NCBI GenBank assembly: GCA_965242485.1
Contig: CBDESM010000003.1
Span: 186,001-250,000, forward strand
Source: CBDESM01 sp965242485
GTDB taxonomy: Bacteria > Chloroflexota > Dehalococcoidia > Bin125
DNA length: 64,000 nucleotides
Direction of reading: 5' to 3'
Shown piece after piece: positions 7,526 to 16,089 of this stretch. How positions within the stretch are numbered: position 1 is the first letter of the stretch; each line of letters starts with the position of its first letter. Made by a program: the position numbers and the translations under genes. The notes under the pieces were generated by a model. It saw only the letters and a list, made by a program, of their open reading frames with translations. It ran no database searches and had not been told where the DNA came from.

Positions 7526-7984
7526 ATGACCGGAGGCATGTCCAGCCAGCGGATACCCGCGCGGGCCTCGACGGGACTGCGCTTGTTGAGCGCGCTGATG
7601 ATGATCATCGGGGCGCTCTCGGGCGCGACCGGCACGATCGCGTACGGAGCCGGAGGCGCGTTCACCGTCGCGACGGGGACCGCGCTGCTCTTCATCGGCC
7701 TCGCGGTCTGGCCGTGGCCGGAGCGCAATCGGATCGCGGCGCTGCTGGCGCCGATCGCGTGGGGCTGGATCGGCTTGCCGATTTTGGCCGTGCTGTGCGC
7801 GGCGGTTCAGGCGCGGCGGATGCTCGCCGGCGACGGGAGCGGCGCCGGACGCCGCGGAACGCCGCGTCCGCGCATGCCGCAGGTTCCGCTTTGGGCGCTC
7901 GCGTGCGCAGCCTCGCTGGGGATCGCCGTCGGACTCGGCTTGAGCGGCGTCGAGATCGGGTTCTGGATCACCGGCTTGGGGTGA
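7526..7984 (+). CDS. Small membrane protein, HPWP family member 5
   Basis: 152 residues from MTGGMSSQRIP (ATG one base after the previous stop; a second ATG four codons in is possible). Four membrane segments with motif AVWPWPERNRIAALLAPIAW then GWIGLPI, and VPLWALACAASLGIAVGLGL at the C-terminus. An Arg/Gly-rich loop (about residues 95-112) is probably cytoplasmic. Last of the paralog series; the next gene is convergent. Confidence 0.68.
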   Translation: MTGGMSSQRIPARASTGLRLLSALMMIIGALSGATGTIAYGAGGAFTVATGTALLFIGLAVWPWPERNRIAALLAPIAWGWIGLPILAVLCAAVQARRMLAGDGSGAGRRGTPRPRMPQVPLWALACAASLGIAVGLGLSGVEIGFWITGLG

Positions 7985-7996
7985 GCAGGACGGGCG

Positions 7997-8434
7997 CTAG
8001 TGGGAGAGTTCGCCGATGCGCTCGCTGGCGTGGGCGAGGCGCTCGGCGACGTGCTGGAGCATCGCCCAGAGGACTTCGCTGCTGGCTTCGTCCTCGAAGG
8101 TGGCGCGGAGGATCTGGATGCACTCGGTCGGCCCGCGCGCGATGATCGTGGCGCTGCGCGGGTGGCCGAGCAGCAGCGCCATCTCGCCGAAGAAGTCGCC
8201 TTCTTCAAGGTCGGCGAGGTGCGACTCCTCCGCCTCCCCGTAGTTGTGGTAGATCGCGACCGAGCCCGAGCGGATCACGTGCAGGGCTGTGCCGAGCTCG
8301 CCTTGGCGCTCGATGATCTGGCCGTCGTTGTAGCTCTCGATCTGTGCCTGCGAGGCGATGTGGCCGAGGTGCACGCGGTCGAGCCGCGAGAACAGCGGGG
8401 TGTTGGCGAGCATGTCTTCAATGGCCATCGGCAT
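7997..8434 (-). CDS. Cyclic-nucleotide-binding (cNMP) domain protein
   Basis: 145 residues, essentially one CRP-type cNMP-binding beta-barrel without a DNA-binding domain. It shows IIERQGELGTALHVIRSGSV (the 'G-x-x-x-x-x-(Y/F)-x-(V/I)-x-x-G' start of the barrel) and the phosphate-binding cassette DLEEGDFFGEMALLLGHPRS (GEMALL...RSA), in which the Arg contacts the cyclic phosphate. The C-terminal helix (~105-145) may dimerise. Start chosen at ATG 8434, 6 bases after GGAGAGGTG, rather than the GTG within that ribosome site. It is likely a small cAMP/cGMP sensor or regulatory subunit. Confidence 0.85.
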   Translation of the reverse strand: MPMAIEDMLANTPLFSRLDRVHLGHIASQAQIESYNDGQIIERQGELGTALHVIRSGSVAIYHNYGEAEESHLADLEEGDFFGEMALLLGHPRSATIIARGPTECIQILRATFEDEASSEVLWAMLQHVAERLAHASERIGELSH

Positions 8435-8539
8435 GGGGATCACCTCTCCTCGGAACGCCGCCGCGCCCGCGGCGTGCGGGCAGGATAGGCAGGCGGTACC
8501 GCGAGCGTCTAACGCGAGTGTGGCGCGGGCGACATCGGC

Positions 8540-9844
8540 TCAGCTGGCCAGCCCGCCGCGGAAGTCCGGATGGGCGATCGCGGCGAGCGCGCGGGCGCGT
8601 TCGGAGAGGCCGCGCAGGCGCAATTCGGCGCTGCCGAATTCGGTCGCGACGCGGTCGGCGTAGTAGCGCGGCGTCGTCACGACGGCATCGGGATCGAGCC
8701 GGCGGACGATGCGCGAAACCTTGCCGCGGGCGGCCGTCGCGGGCATGGCGACGACGGAGATGCCGCCGTTGAGCGAGGCGCCGGCCGCGAAATCGGGCTG
8801 GCCGCCGGGGCCGGAAATCTGGCGGCCGCCGACCGATTCGGCGTTGACCGAACCGTCGAGCGCGACTTGGACGGCGGAGTTGATGCCGACGAAATTGCGC
8901 TGCCGGGCGAGAATTTCGAGCGAGTGCGTATACCCGGCCGGGGCCATGCGCACGAGCGGGTTGCGGTCCAGCCAGCGGTAGAAGGCCTCGCCGCCGGCCG
9001 CTTCGGTGGAAACGACGTAGCCGGGCGCGGTCGCCTGCTCGGCCGCGGTGATCGCGCCCGACCCGGCCAGCTCCATCACGCCGTCGGAGATCAGGCCGGA
9101 GTGGACGCCGAGGTCGCGGCGGTCGCCGAGCATCCCCATGATCGCCTCGGGCACGGAGCCGAGCCCGAACTGCAGCGTGGCCGCATCGGGCACGAGCGCG
9201 GCGACCGAGCGGGCGATGGCGAGCTCCGCCGGCCCCGGCTCGGCCCGGCGGAGCGACGGCAGATCGCTTTCGAGCCCGACCAGGAAATCGAACTCGTCCG
9301 CCTCGACCTCCGCAGCGCCGAAGGTGTAGGGCGCGCGCGGGTTGACCTGCGCGATCACCAGCTGCGCGCCGCGCATCGCGTCGAGCATGCCGCCGACGGA
9401 GGTCGAAAGCGAGTAGCACCCCTCGTCCGAGGGCCCCGCGACTTGGACGAGCACGGCATCGGCGGGATGGGGCCCGCCCGGCGCATAGAGCAGCGGGACC
9501 TGCGCATAGGAAGCGGGAATGTGCTCGACGAGGCCGGCCGCGTCCGCGTCCCGCAGCAGCCCCGAAGTTTGGTAGGTCGAGAACCGGAAGGGCGCGCCCG
9601 CATGAGCGATGGGCGCGATGCCCTCGAGCAGCGACCCGCAGGCAAGTTCCAGCTCCGACCAGCCGCCGCGCAGTTCATCCAGCGCCGCGCAAAGCGCGAC
9701 CGGCGTCCCCGAAAGCGGCGGCACGACGACCCGCGCCCCATCGGGAATCTCGCGCAGCGCATCGCCCGCCGACGCAACCCGCGCACCGCGCGAGCGCGTC
9801 TTACCCGCGAGATACGGCGTGAAATCCGGCTCGGGGAAGGTCAC
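8540..9844 (-). CDS. Acetyl-CoA hydrolase/CoA-transferase family protein
   Basis: 434 residues, the usual length for 4-hydroxybutyrate/acetate CoA-transferase-type proteins. Recognisable blocks are LQFGLGSVPEAIMGML (nucleotide-like CoA loop, 'Q-x-G-x-G-x-x-P-x-A'), LGVHSGLISDGVMEL ('G-x-H-(S/T)-(E/G)-x-x-x-D-G'), NFVGINSAVQVALDGSVNAE and GISVVAMPATAARGKVSRIV. It moves CoA between carboxylic acids or hydrolyses acyl-CoA; substrate unknown. GTG start overlaps the stop of the preceding gene by 4 bases (GTGA), so it may be read in the same transcript as the DUF4365 module. Confidence 0.85.
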   Translation of the reverse strand: MTFPEPDFTPYLAGKTRSRGARVASAGDALREIPDGARVVVPPLSGTPVALCAALDELRGGWSELELACGSLLEGIAPIAHAGAPFRFSTYQTSGLLRDADAAGLVEHIPASYAQVPLLYAPGGPHPADAVLVQVAGPSDEGCYSLSTSVGGMLDAMRGAQLVIAQVNPRAPYTFGAAEVEADEFDFLVGLESDLPSLRRAEPGPAELAIARSVAALVPDAATLQFGLGSVPEAIMGMLGDRRDLGVHSGLISDGVMELAGSGAITAAEQATAPGYVVSTEAAGGEAFYRWLDRNPLVRMAPAGYTHSLEILARQRNFVGINSAVQVALDGSVNAESVGGRQISGPGGQPDFAAGASLNGGISVVAMPATAARGKVSRIVRRLDPDAVVTTPRYYADRVATEFGSAELRLRGLSERARALAAIAHPDFRGGLAS

Positions 9845-10992
9845 GTCCGGCCGTTTCCCAGCAACCGAACATTGGCCGGGTTCCGCAGTTCGCGGCGCCT
9901 GCCTTCGTGAACGACATCCCCGTCAACCTCAATGATGATTCCGCTCTTGAAGGCTTTGAGCACTTTGTCTTGGTCGGCCTTGCTGAAGATCGTGTGCAGA
10001 GCGGTGGGCTTGCCGCCGAGATCCGCCATGATCACCGCTTGTCCTTGGAAAGATTCTCGGTACTCGCTGTCTAGGTGGACGATGTCTGCAATCAGGTGCT
10101 GGTCCTGATCCGGCGCCTTCTCCCGCAGAAACTCACTGGCGTTGAGAAGAATCGACGCCTCGTTCTTACCGAACTGATACGAATTGCTTGCTCGGCCGTT
10201 CGGCTGCCGGACAGCGGCCCAGCGCAGGCTAACGCTGATTCCGTCGCCATAGATGCTAGAACGATCTGCCAGCTTTGCCATCGCTTGGCAGAGGTTAGCG
10301 CTGACCCCGCTCTCTACAGAGCGCTCAAAGGGATCGAGCCTATCTTCGGCCGTCGCTGCAGACACCGCGCTGCCGAGCTCGCCGAGCGCCCGATCAAGCA
10401 CAGTTGACGCACGCCGGCCGAACGGCAGCGTCCGGTCGTCATCAAAGAGATCGCTCTGCCCAATTCGAGATCCCACGGGGACCAGCAGTGTGACGCCGAA
10501 TCGTTCAGGGGAAGAGGGTGCCAGCTCAACACTCTCCAAAAAGTCACGGACAGTGTCGCTCAGCCCACCTGCGAATGCGTGCCTGTGCCGTTCTGCTGCA
10601 CGTGCTGCGGCGGTGATCATCGCCGCAGCTTCTGTTTGCATGTGGGCGCTTTGATGAAGTGAAATCGGAGGGTGGTGAGTTTCGTTCAACGCGCCCAGCG
10701 TGATGACATCGGCGCCGGCCGCGACGATGTCTGCGTGCACATCGAGCTGGCTGCGCTCTTCGATCTGGCTGAGGAGATCGATGGCCTGTCCGATTTCATT
10801 GGCATACGTCCGTGCGGTCTCGCGCAACGGCACGGCAATCTCCAACTTGCCGCCGTCCGTCTCGATGGCGAGCACCTCGGCATAGTCGCCCCAAGTGCCC
10901 TCCGATGCCCATCCGCTGCCCAGCAGGTACGCGCGCAGGGAAGCTCGCGGAATTGCAGACAAAGCGTCGCGGTCGACGATTCGCACATCCAT
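9841..10992 (-). CDS. Hypothetical 383-residue protein, partner of DUF4365 gene
   Basis: No family recognised. The N-terminal third is mixed alpha/beta (AYLLGSGWASEGTWGDYAEV, then LEIAVPLRETARTYANEI) and looks like a compact ligand or substrate domain; the middle has a long helix rich in Ala/His/Glu (AAMITAAARAAERHRHAFA); the C-terminal part repeats beta-rich segments (AVIMADLGGKPTALHTIFSK, IIIEVDGDVVHEGRRREL). It begins inside the stop of the DUF4365 gene (TGATG). Such tight coupling to a predicted nuclease-like gene suggests an effector/regulator role in a defence-type module; this is inference. Confidence 0.6.
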   Translation of the reverse strand: MDVRIVDRDALSAIPRASLRAYLLGSGWASEGTWGDYAEVLAIETDGGKLEIAVPLRETARTYANEIGQAIDLLSQIEERSQLDVHADIVAAGADVITLGALNETHHPPISLHQSAHMQTEAAAMITAAARAAERHRHAFAGGLSDTVRDFLESVELAPSSPERFGVTLLVPVGSRIGQSDLFDDDRTLPFGRRASTVLDRALGELGSAVSAATAEDRLDPFERSVESGVSANLCQAMAKLADRSSIYGDGISVSLRWAAVRQPNGRASNSYQFGKNEASILLNASEFLREKAPDQDQHLIADIVHLDSEYRESFQGQAVIMADLGGKPTALHTIFSKADQDKVLKAFKSGIIIEVDGDVVHEGRRRELRNPANVRLLGNGRT

Positions 10993-11474
10993 CAGGCCGA
11001 GTCCCCTCCGCGCGCCCTGTCGAGCAGGCCGAGCAGCTGCAGAGAATCGAACACCTGACCACGGGGAATCCGAACGGCCACCGTCTGGCGATTGGGGCTC
11101 TCCGGCATTCCTCGCAGATCAAGCCAGTACGCGCACCTGCGCAGGCACAGATCCGACTCGGCTTGGCTTATCCAGTCACTCTCGTCCGGCGGGATCAGCA
11201 TGAGGATCAGGATATGCAACGGGACATCGGGCTGCCGCAGATCGTCGTAGTCCTTTCGCCTCAGCGAGTAGCGCACTTCGTCATCGTCAATGGCGGCAGT
11301 GGTCGAGCTCTTTGCTTGAAAGTAGAGGGAGTGGCGGATGCCCAGTGGACCCCGTATCTGCCCATCAACACTGTCCGTGTCCACTTCCGGGATGATGACT
11401 TGGCAGTCTGCCGCGGTGGATACGGCCCGGATATAGGCGAGCGAGAACTGCGCTTTCCGGAGGTTGGGATTCAC
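10992..11474 (-). CDS. DUF4365 domain protein (predicted PD-(D/E)xK-like)
   Basis: 160 residues. GTG start at 11474; the longer open frame upstream is antisense to the alcohol dehydrogenase. AQFSLAYIRAVSTAADC, then PEVDTDSVDGQI and LYFQAKSST give the DUF4365 layout: helix, acidic 'D-x-D-S-V-D', then a Q-x-K strand, a restriction-endonuclease-like active site. The C-terminus holds LILMLIPPDESDWISQ and CAYWLDLRG, also typical. DUF4365 proteins are common in defence islands, function undemonstrated. Overlaps the next gene by one base (TGATG). Confidence 0.72.
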   Translation of the reverse strand: MNPNLRKAQFSLAYIRAVSTAADCQVIIPEVDTDSVDGQIRGPLGIRHSLYFQAKSSTTAAIDDDEVRYSLRRKDYDDLRQPDVPLHILILMLIPPDESDWISQAESDLCLRRCAYWLDLRGMPESPNRQTVAVRIPRGQVFDSLQLLGLLDRARGGDSA

Positions 11475-11536
11475 GGCGATGCCTACTGTAGCGGCGGCGC
11501 CCGGCCAACTCGCCCGGCGCCGCCGCTGATCTCCCG

Positions 11537-12652
11537 CTAGGGCTGGGAGATGTCGAGGACGCCGCGGGCGACTTCGCCGTTTTGCATGGCGGCGAAGGCT
11601 TCGTTGATCTGGCCGAGCTCGAAGCGGCGGCTGACGAGGCCGCTGAGGTCGAGCTTGTCCTGGCGGTAGAGGTCGAGCAGCTTGGGCATGTGCTCGCGGA
11701 AGCGGGTGCTCCCGTACATGCAGCCGATCATCTTCTTTTCCTGCAGGAACTCGGGGCCGGGCACGCTGACCTCGGAGCCGAGCGGCATCATCCCGACGAT
11801 GCAGGCGGTGCCGCCGGCGCGGACCATGTCCCACGCCTGCCGCGCCGCGTTGACGTTGCCGATCGCCTCGAAGGCGATCTCGACCCCGTCGCCGCCGGTC
11901 AGCTCCTTGATCGCCTCGACGGCGTCGACGTTGGCGGCGTTGACCGTGTCCGTGGCGCCGAAGTTCTCGGCCATTTCGAGCTTGTTGTCGAGGATGTCGA
12001 CGGCGATGATGCGGCTGGCGCCGGCGATGCGGCAGCCCTGGATCACGTTGAGGCCGACGCCGCCGCAGCCGATCACGGCGACGATCGAGCCGCCGGGCAC
12101 CTTGGCCGTGTAGAGCGCGGCGCCGACGCCGGTCATCACGCCGCAACCGACCAGCGCCGCCTCGGCGGGCGGGATGTCCTCGGGGATCTTGAGCACGCCG
12201 GACTGGGTGGTGAGCATGTACTCGCCGAAGGAGCCCACGGAAGCCATCTGGACGACGGGGCGGCCGTCCCAGTTGAGGCGGTCGCGGGCGAGGGCGGCGT
12301 CGTTGGGCGCGGGGCAGAGGTTGGGCTCGCCGCGCAGGCACCAGTAGCAATCGCCGCAGAAGGGGCGGAAGCTCATGATCACGTTGTCGCCGGGGGAGAC
12401 GTAAGTGACGTCGTCACCGACGGATTCGACCACGCCGGCCGCCTCGTGGCCGAGCACGGCCGGCATGCCGCCGAAGGCGGCGGCCCACTTGCCGTCGACG
12501 AAGTGGAGGTCGGAGTGGCAGACGCCCGACGTGGTGGTGCGGACGAGCACCTCGCCGGGGCGCGGGTCGCGGACGTTGATGTCGTGGACTTCGAGGACCG
12601 AGCGGTCGCCGTCCTTCGCTTGGTTCGTCGGATCGAAGATGGCTGCCTTCAT
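11537..12652 (-). CDS. Zinc-dependent alcohol dehydrogenase (medium-chain, class III-like)
   Basis: 371 residues. Catalytic zinc ligands are in SGVCHSDLHFVDG (Cys) and LGHEAAGVVESVG (His-Glu); the structural zinc lobe is CGDCYWCLRGEPNLC with four cysteines; the Rossmann loop is VIGCGGVGLNVIQGC. The AGGAGGG ribosome site immediately upstream fixes the start at 12652, although the frame stays open beyond. The family oxidises primary alcohols or S-(hydroxymethyl)thiols with NAD or tightly bound NDMA-reducible cofactor; which applies here cannot be read from sequence. Confidence 0.92.
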   Translation of the reverse strand: MKAAIFDPTNQAKDGDRSVLEVHDINVRDPRPGEVLVRTTTSGVCHSDLHFVDGKWAAAFGGMPAVLGHEAAGVVESVGDDVTYVSPGDNVIMSFRPFCGDCYWCLRGEPNLCPAPNDAALARDRLNWDGRPVVQMASVGSFGEYMLTTQSGVLKIPEDIPPAEAALVGCGVMTGVGAALYTAKVPGGSIVAVIGCGGVGLNVIQGCRIAGASRIIAVDILDNKLEMAENFGATDTVNAANVDAVEAIKELTGGDGVEIAFEAIGNVNAARQAWDMVRAGGTACIVGMMPLGSEVSVPGPEFLQEKKMIGCMYGSTRFREHMPKLLDLYRQDKLDLSGLVSRRFELGQINEAFAAMQNGEVARGVLDISQP

Positions 12653-12764
12653 GATCGCCCTCCTAGGCCGATGCGAGCACCGCGAGCCGTCCGCGGCAGC
12701 AGGCACCTCAATTCTAGACGAGCGGCAGGGGCATCTCAACCGGGCGCGGCGGCCGGGCCGGCCG

Positions 12765-13088
12765 TCAGCCGGCGGGCGGCAGCAGCCCCCAGAGCCGGCG
12801 GCGCTTCTTTTTCTTGCGCGGACGGACGCGGGCGAAGGCGGACTGCGCGGCGGGGCGCAGCACCTGCCAGTTAAGGCTGCCGTCTTCATGCGTCGCCTGC
12901 TTGACCAAGCCGTCGAGCCGTTCGAGGAACGAGGCGACGCGCTCGTCGTGCAGCCGCTGCGCGCCGCGGACCGCGCGCCAGCCGATTCTGCCCGCGACCA
13001 AGATCAGCGCCAGGTAGCCGAACGCGACCAAGCCGAGGCCGGCGACGGCGATGACGAGGATTACGTCGCGGAGCTCGATCAGCGTCAT
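12765..13088 (-). CDS. Small membrane protein with basic cytoplasmic tail
   Basis: 107 residues. One or two membrane segments near the N-terminus (LRDVILVIAVAGLGLVAFG and YLALILVAGRIGW), a helical middle (LHDERVASFLERLDGLVKQA) and a very basic segment RPRKKKKRRR close to the C-terminus. No family recognised. Start MTLIELRD is chosen because it begins the hydrophobic segment; upstream frame is arginine-rich and antisense to a possible small gene. Confidence 0.55.
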   Translation of the reverse strand: MTLIELRDVILVIAVAGLGLVAFGYLALILVAGRIGWRAVRGAQRLHDERVASFLERLDGLVKQATHEDGSLNWQVLRPAAQSAFARVRPRKKKKRRRLWGLLPPAG

Positions 13089-13131
13089 CGCGGGCCTCCG
13101 GCCGCACCGTACCGTGCCGTATGCTGCACGC

Positions 13132-13242
13132 ATGCCGAAGCGGGGACCGACCGAACTGCTGATTCTCTTCCAAGTCGGCTTGGGCGCGGCATTTGTCGGA
13201 ATGCTCGTCTGGACGGTGCTGGCCTGGGCGGGGGCATTTTAG
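13132..13242 (+). CDS. Possible 36-residue single-pass membrane peptide
   Basis: MPKRGPTELLILFQVGLGAA then a second hydrophobic run to the end: basic N-terminus followed by one transmembrane helix. TATGCT at 13120-13125, 7 bases before the ATG, could be a -10 box for a leaderless transcript. Divergent from the membrane protein at 13088. Small size makes this uncertain. Confidence 0.35.
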   Translation: MPKRGPTELLILFQVGLGAAFVGMLVWTVLAWAGAF

Positions 13243-13288
13243 CGAGGCCTACCGGGGCCGGGCGAAGAAACAGCCGCCTCTTTCCAGG

Positions 13289-14527
13289 TCATTCGGCGGC
13301 GTTCTGCTCCGCGAGGGTGCCATCTTCAAGCGCGAAGCGGCGGATCACCGCGACGGTCGGCTCCGACGCCATCGCCGCGTCCGGCGCGCGATCCAGCAGC
13401 GCGACCGTGATCACGCCGTCGTGGATCGAGACGCCTTCCACGCGGATGCGGTCGCCCAAGAGCACTGCCCCAGCGTCTCGCAGCCCGTCCTCCCCGGCCA
13501 CCAACGCATGCACGAAGTAGAACGTGCCGCTGCCGCCAGGTTGTTCGACGGTGATCGCCGCCGCATCCTCGCCGCCTCGCCCGTCCAAGTCGCCCGCAGC
13601 CCATTTGCCCAGCTGGATCACCAGCTCGGCGGCCGAGTTGGGGGCAGCCGGCGCACGGAACTCTCCACTCTCGAGCGTGGCGACGCCCGTGTTGGTGCTC
13701 TCCGTCAGGTACGTCGCCCGTTCAAGCTCCGCGGCGCTGACTCGGCCGTCATCCAGCTCCACGAGGGCTCCGCCCTCTACCGCGAAACGGCGAAGCACCG
13801 CGACATCCGGCTCCGACGACATGGCGGCAGACGGCGCGCGATCCCGCAGAACGACCGTGATCGTGCCGTTGTGAATTGCGACTTCCTCGATGCGGATACG
13901 GTCGCCGAGGAAGACGGCACCGACATCGCGCAGCCCGTCTTCCCCTGCCGTCAGCGCATGGATGTAGTAGAATGCGCCGCTCCCGCCGGGGCGCTCGACC
14001 GTGATCGCCGCCGCATCCTCGCCGCCTTGCCCGTCCAAGTCGCCCGCCGCCCAGCTGCCCAGCTGGATCACCAGCTCGGCAGCCGAGCCGGGCGCGGCCG
14101 GTGCGCGGAATTCGCCGGACTCGAGCGTGGCCACGCCCGCGTCGGTGCTCTCGGTCAGGTACGTCGCTCGTTCCAGATCCACGGCGCTCACCCAGCCGGC
14201 ATCAGTCGCCGTCGTTGTTCGCGTTTCGGCAAGGCCGTCTTCCGAAGCGTCTGCCGACGATTCGATCTGCGCTTGGATCGTTACAGGGGTGCTTCGCAGC
14301 CAGCTGTTGTTTCGCGCGTTGATCTGCCCTGCGGTCATGTACCTGCGGCTGGGCAGGACCCGCTCGCCGTCGTACTCGATCGCCAGCTCGATCCGGCCGT
14401 CTTCGACCGAACGCGCGGCTATGCCGACTTCGACATCTTGAGTCCGCGATTGCCCCCAAGCAACAGCGGCGCCCGCCGCCACCACCGTGGCCATCATCAC
14501 CAGCCCGATCATCTTGAGCTTGCTCAT
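13289..14527 (-). CDS. Exported protein with two tandem 150-residue repeats
   Basis: 412 residues: signal peptide (MIGLVMMATVVAAGAAVAWG), a ~85-residue linker domain, then repeats at residues 113-262 and 263-412. Each starts VSA-(V/A)-(D/E)-LERATYLTEST and contains SGEFRAPAAP, then AELVIQLG-x-WAAGDLDG-x-GGEDAAAI, PGGSG-(A/T)-FY and LGDRIR. The 'GDLDG...D-AA...GSG-x-FYY...LGDR' series matches a domain I have seen in secreted bacterial proteins of unknown function. Repeat-to-repeat identity is high and the period is exactly 150 residues, implying recent duplication. AAGGAG lies before the ATG inside the end of the upstream gene (TGATG overlap). Confidence 0.8.
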   Translation of the reverse strand: MSKLKMIGLVMMATVVAAGAAVAWGQSRTQDVEVGIAARSVEDGRIELAIEYDGERVLPSRRYMTAGQINARNNSWLRSTPVTIQAQIESSADASEDGLAETRTTTATDAGWVSAVDLERATYLTESTDAGVATLESGEFRAPAAPGSAAELVIQLGSWAAGDLDGQGGEDAAAITVERPGGSGAFYYIHALTAGEDGLRDVGAVFLGDRIRIEEVAIHNGTITVVLRDRAPSAAMSSEPDVAVLRRFAVEGGALVELDDGRVSAAELERATYLTESTNTGVATLESGEFRAPAAPNSAAELVIQLGKWAAGDLDGRGGEDAAAITVEQPGGSGTFYFVHALVAGEDGLRDAGAVLLGDRIRVEGVSIHDGVITVALLDRAPDAAMASEPTVAVIRRFALEDGTLAEQNAAE

Positions 14528-14856
14528 CAGATCACTCCTTCGCCGGGCCCGACCCGGACTCGCGTGGCGCGGGCCCGCTGATCGAAGCTCTTGAGAATTG
14601 GGCCAACAGGCAGGCCGTCATCGTCAGCGCCACGCCGATCCAAATTGCCCGAGGCCCATTTGACGAGGCGGAGCACAAGTCCGGCGGACGCGCTTTCCGT
14701 CAGGTACGGGGTCTGCTTGAGGTCCGCAGCAACTGCTCGGTCATCATCGCCGGAGGTGCCGCCGTCGCGCGCGATGAGCGGGAATCTTCGCAGACGGCCG
14801 CCCGAGATCGCGGCCATCTGCACCTGCGTGGAACCGCCGGCCTTCATCGCAGCCAT
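14527..14856 (-). CDS. Short protein carrying a degenerate copy of the 150-residue repeat
   Basis: 109 residues. Residues ~44-80 (ADLKQTPYLTESASAGLVLR, then LVKWASGNLDRRGADDD) align with the start of the repeats in the next gene, but ~22 residues in the middle (the SGEFRAPAAP block) are missing and the part after the GNLD motif is unrelated and positively charged. No signal peptide. GGAGGT lies before the ATG, so it could be translated. It is probably a truncated, decaying paralog coupled to the intact gene by a one-base overlap. Confidence 0.55.
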   Translation of the reverse strand: MAAMKAGGSTQVQMAAISGGRLRRFPLIARDGGTSGDDDRAVAADLKQTPYLTESASAGLVLRLVKWASGNLDRRGADDDGLPVGPILKSFDQRARATRVRVGPGEGVI

Positions 14857-14913
14857 CTCCGCACCTCCACATCATGGCGTCAGTGTAGGTCGCGAAGAAG
14901 GAGATTGAGGCCA

Positions 14914-16080
14914 TCAGGCGAAGAAACGGTCTTGGATGTTGCGGGCGATGACCATTCGCTGAATCTGGTTCGCGCCCTCGAAGATCTGGAAGATCTTGGC
15001 GTCGCGCATCCATTTTTCGAGCGGCATGTCGCGCATGAAACCGACGCCGCCGCAGACTTGGACGGCATCGGTCGTGACCTTCATCGCCATATCGCTGGCG
15101 AAGGTTTTGGCCTTGCTCGCCTCTTCGAGCTCGAAGGGAATGTTGCTGGAGGCCATTTCGCCAGCACGCCAAGTGAGCAGGCGGGCCGCGTCGATGGCGA
15201 TGTCCATGTCGGCGAGCATGAAGCCGATGCCCTGGTGCTCGATCAGCGGCTTGTTCATCGTCTTGCGTTCGCGCGCGTAGTCGGCGGCGTACTCGAAGGA
15301 GGCGCGGGCGAGGCCGACGGCGAACGCGCCGATCCAGGGGCGGGTCGCCGCGAGGGTGCCGAGCGCGCCGCGGCCGCCGGAGCGGAAGTCGGGGTCGGAG
15401 GGACCGAGGCGGTGGTCGGCGGGCACGCGCACCTCGTCGAAGGCGAGGTCGGCCGTGTGGCTGGCGCGGATGCCCATCTTGTCCCACTTCTTGATCTGGC
15501 TGAAGCCTTCCGCATCGTTGGGCACGACGAAGGCGGAGACGTCGCGCCAGCCCTCGCCGTCGGATTCGCGGGCGAAGACGACGGTGATGTCGGCGATGCC
15601 GCCGCCGGTGATGAAGCGCTTGGTGCCGTTAATCACGTACTCGTCGCCGTCGCGGACGGCGCGGGTCTTGATCATGCCGGCGTCGGAGCCCGCGTCGGGC
15701 TCGGTCAGCGCCAGCGCGCCGAGCCGTAGCTTGCCGTCTTCGGAGGTGCACATCGGCAGGAAGCGCTCGTGCTGCTCTTCAGTGCCGATCACCGAGATGG
15801 CGGTAGCGGCGAGGCCGGAGATCTGGGTGCCGAGCGCGATTCCGGCGCAGCCCCAGGAAAGCTCTTCGGCGGTGATCATCGAGGTGATGCCGGGCTCCGC
15901 CGCGCCGCCGCCGAGCGGGCCGCCGGTCAAGCCGATCCGGGCCGCCTTCTGCGCGACGTCCCAGGCGTATTCGTCGCGCTCGTCGTACTCCATCGCGACG
16001 GGGCGGACTTCGTTCTTGGCGAACTCGTGCGCGGTCTTCTGCACGAGGGCATCGGCCTCGGAGAGGGCGAACTGGGGCAT
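14914..16080 (-). CDS. Acyl-CoA dehydrogenase
   Basis: 388 residues, full length. Motifs: GALALTEPDAGSDAGMIKT (FAD/substrate loop), YVINGTKRFITGGGIAD, and near the C-terminus FQIFEGANQIQRMVIARNI where the Glu of the 'IFEG' segment sits at the catalytic-base position used by short- and medium-chain enzymes. FAD-dependent alpha,beta-desaturation of an acyl-CoA thioester; chain length unclear. Consistent with the crotonase-family genes in the window (17509, 47621) and the CoA-transferases. Confidence 0.93.
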   Translation of the reverse strand: MPQFALSEADALVQKTAHEFAKNEVRPVAMEYDERDEYAWDVAQKAARIGLTGGPLGGGAAEPGITSMITAEELSWGCAGIALGTQISGLAATAISVIGTEEQHERFLPMCTSEDGKLRLGALALTEPDAGSDAGMIKTRAVRDGDEYVINGTKRFITGGGIADITVVFARESDGEGWRDVSAFVVPNDAEGFSQIKKWDKMGIRASHTADLAFDEVRVPADHRLGPSDPDFRSGGRGALGTLAATRPWIGAFAVGLARASFEYAADYARERKTMNKPLIEHQGIGFMLADMDIAIDAARLLTWRAGEMASSNIPFELEEASKAKTFASDMAMKVTTDAVQVCGGVGFMRDMPLEKWMRDAKIFQIFEGANQIQRMVIARNIQDRFFA

Positions 16081-16089
16081 GGCGGGTTC

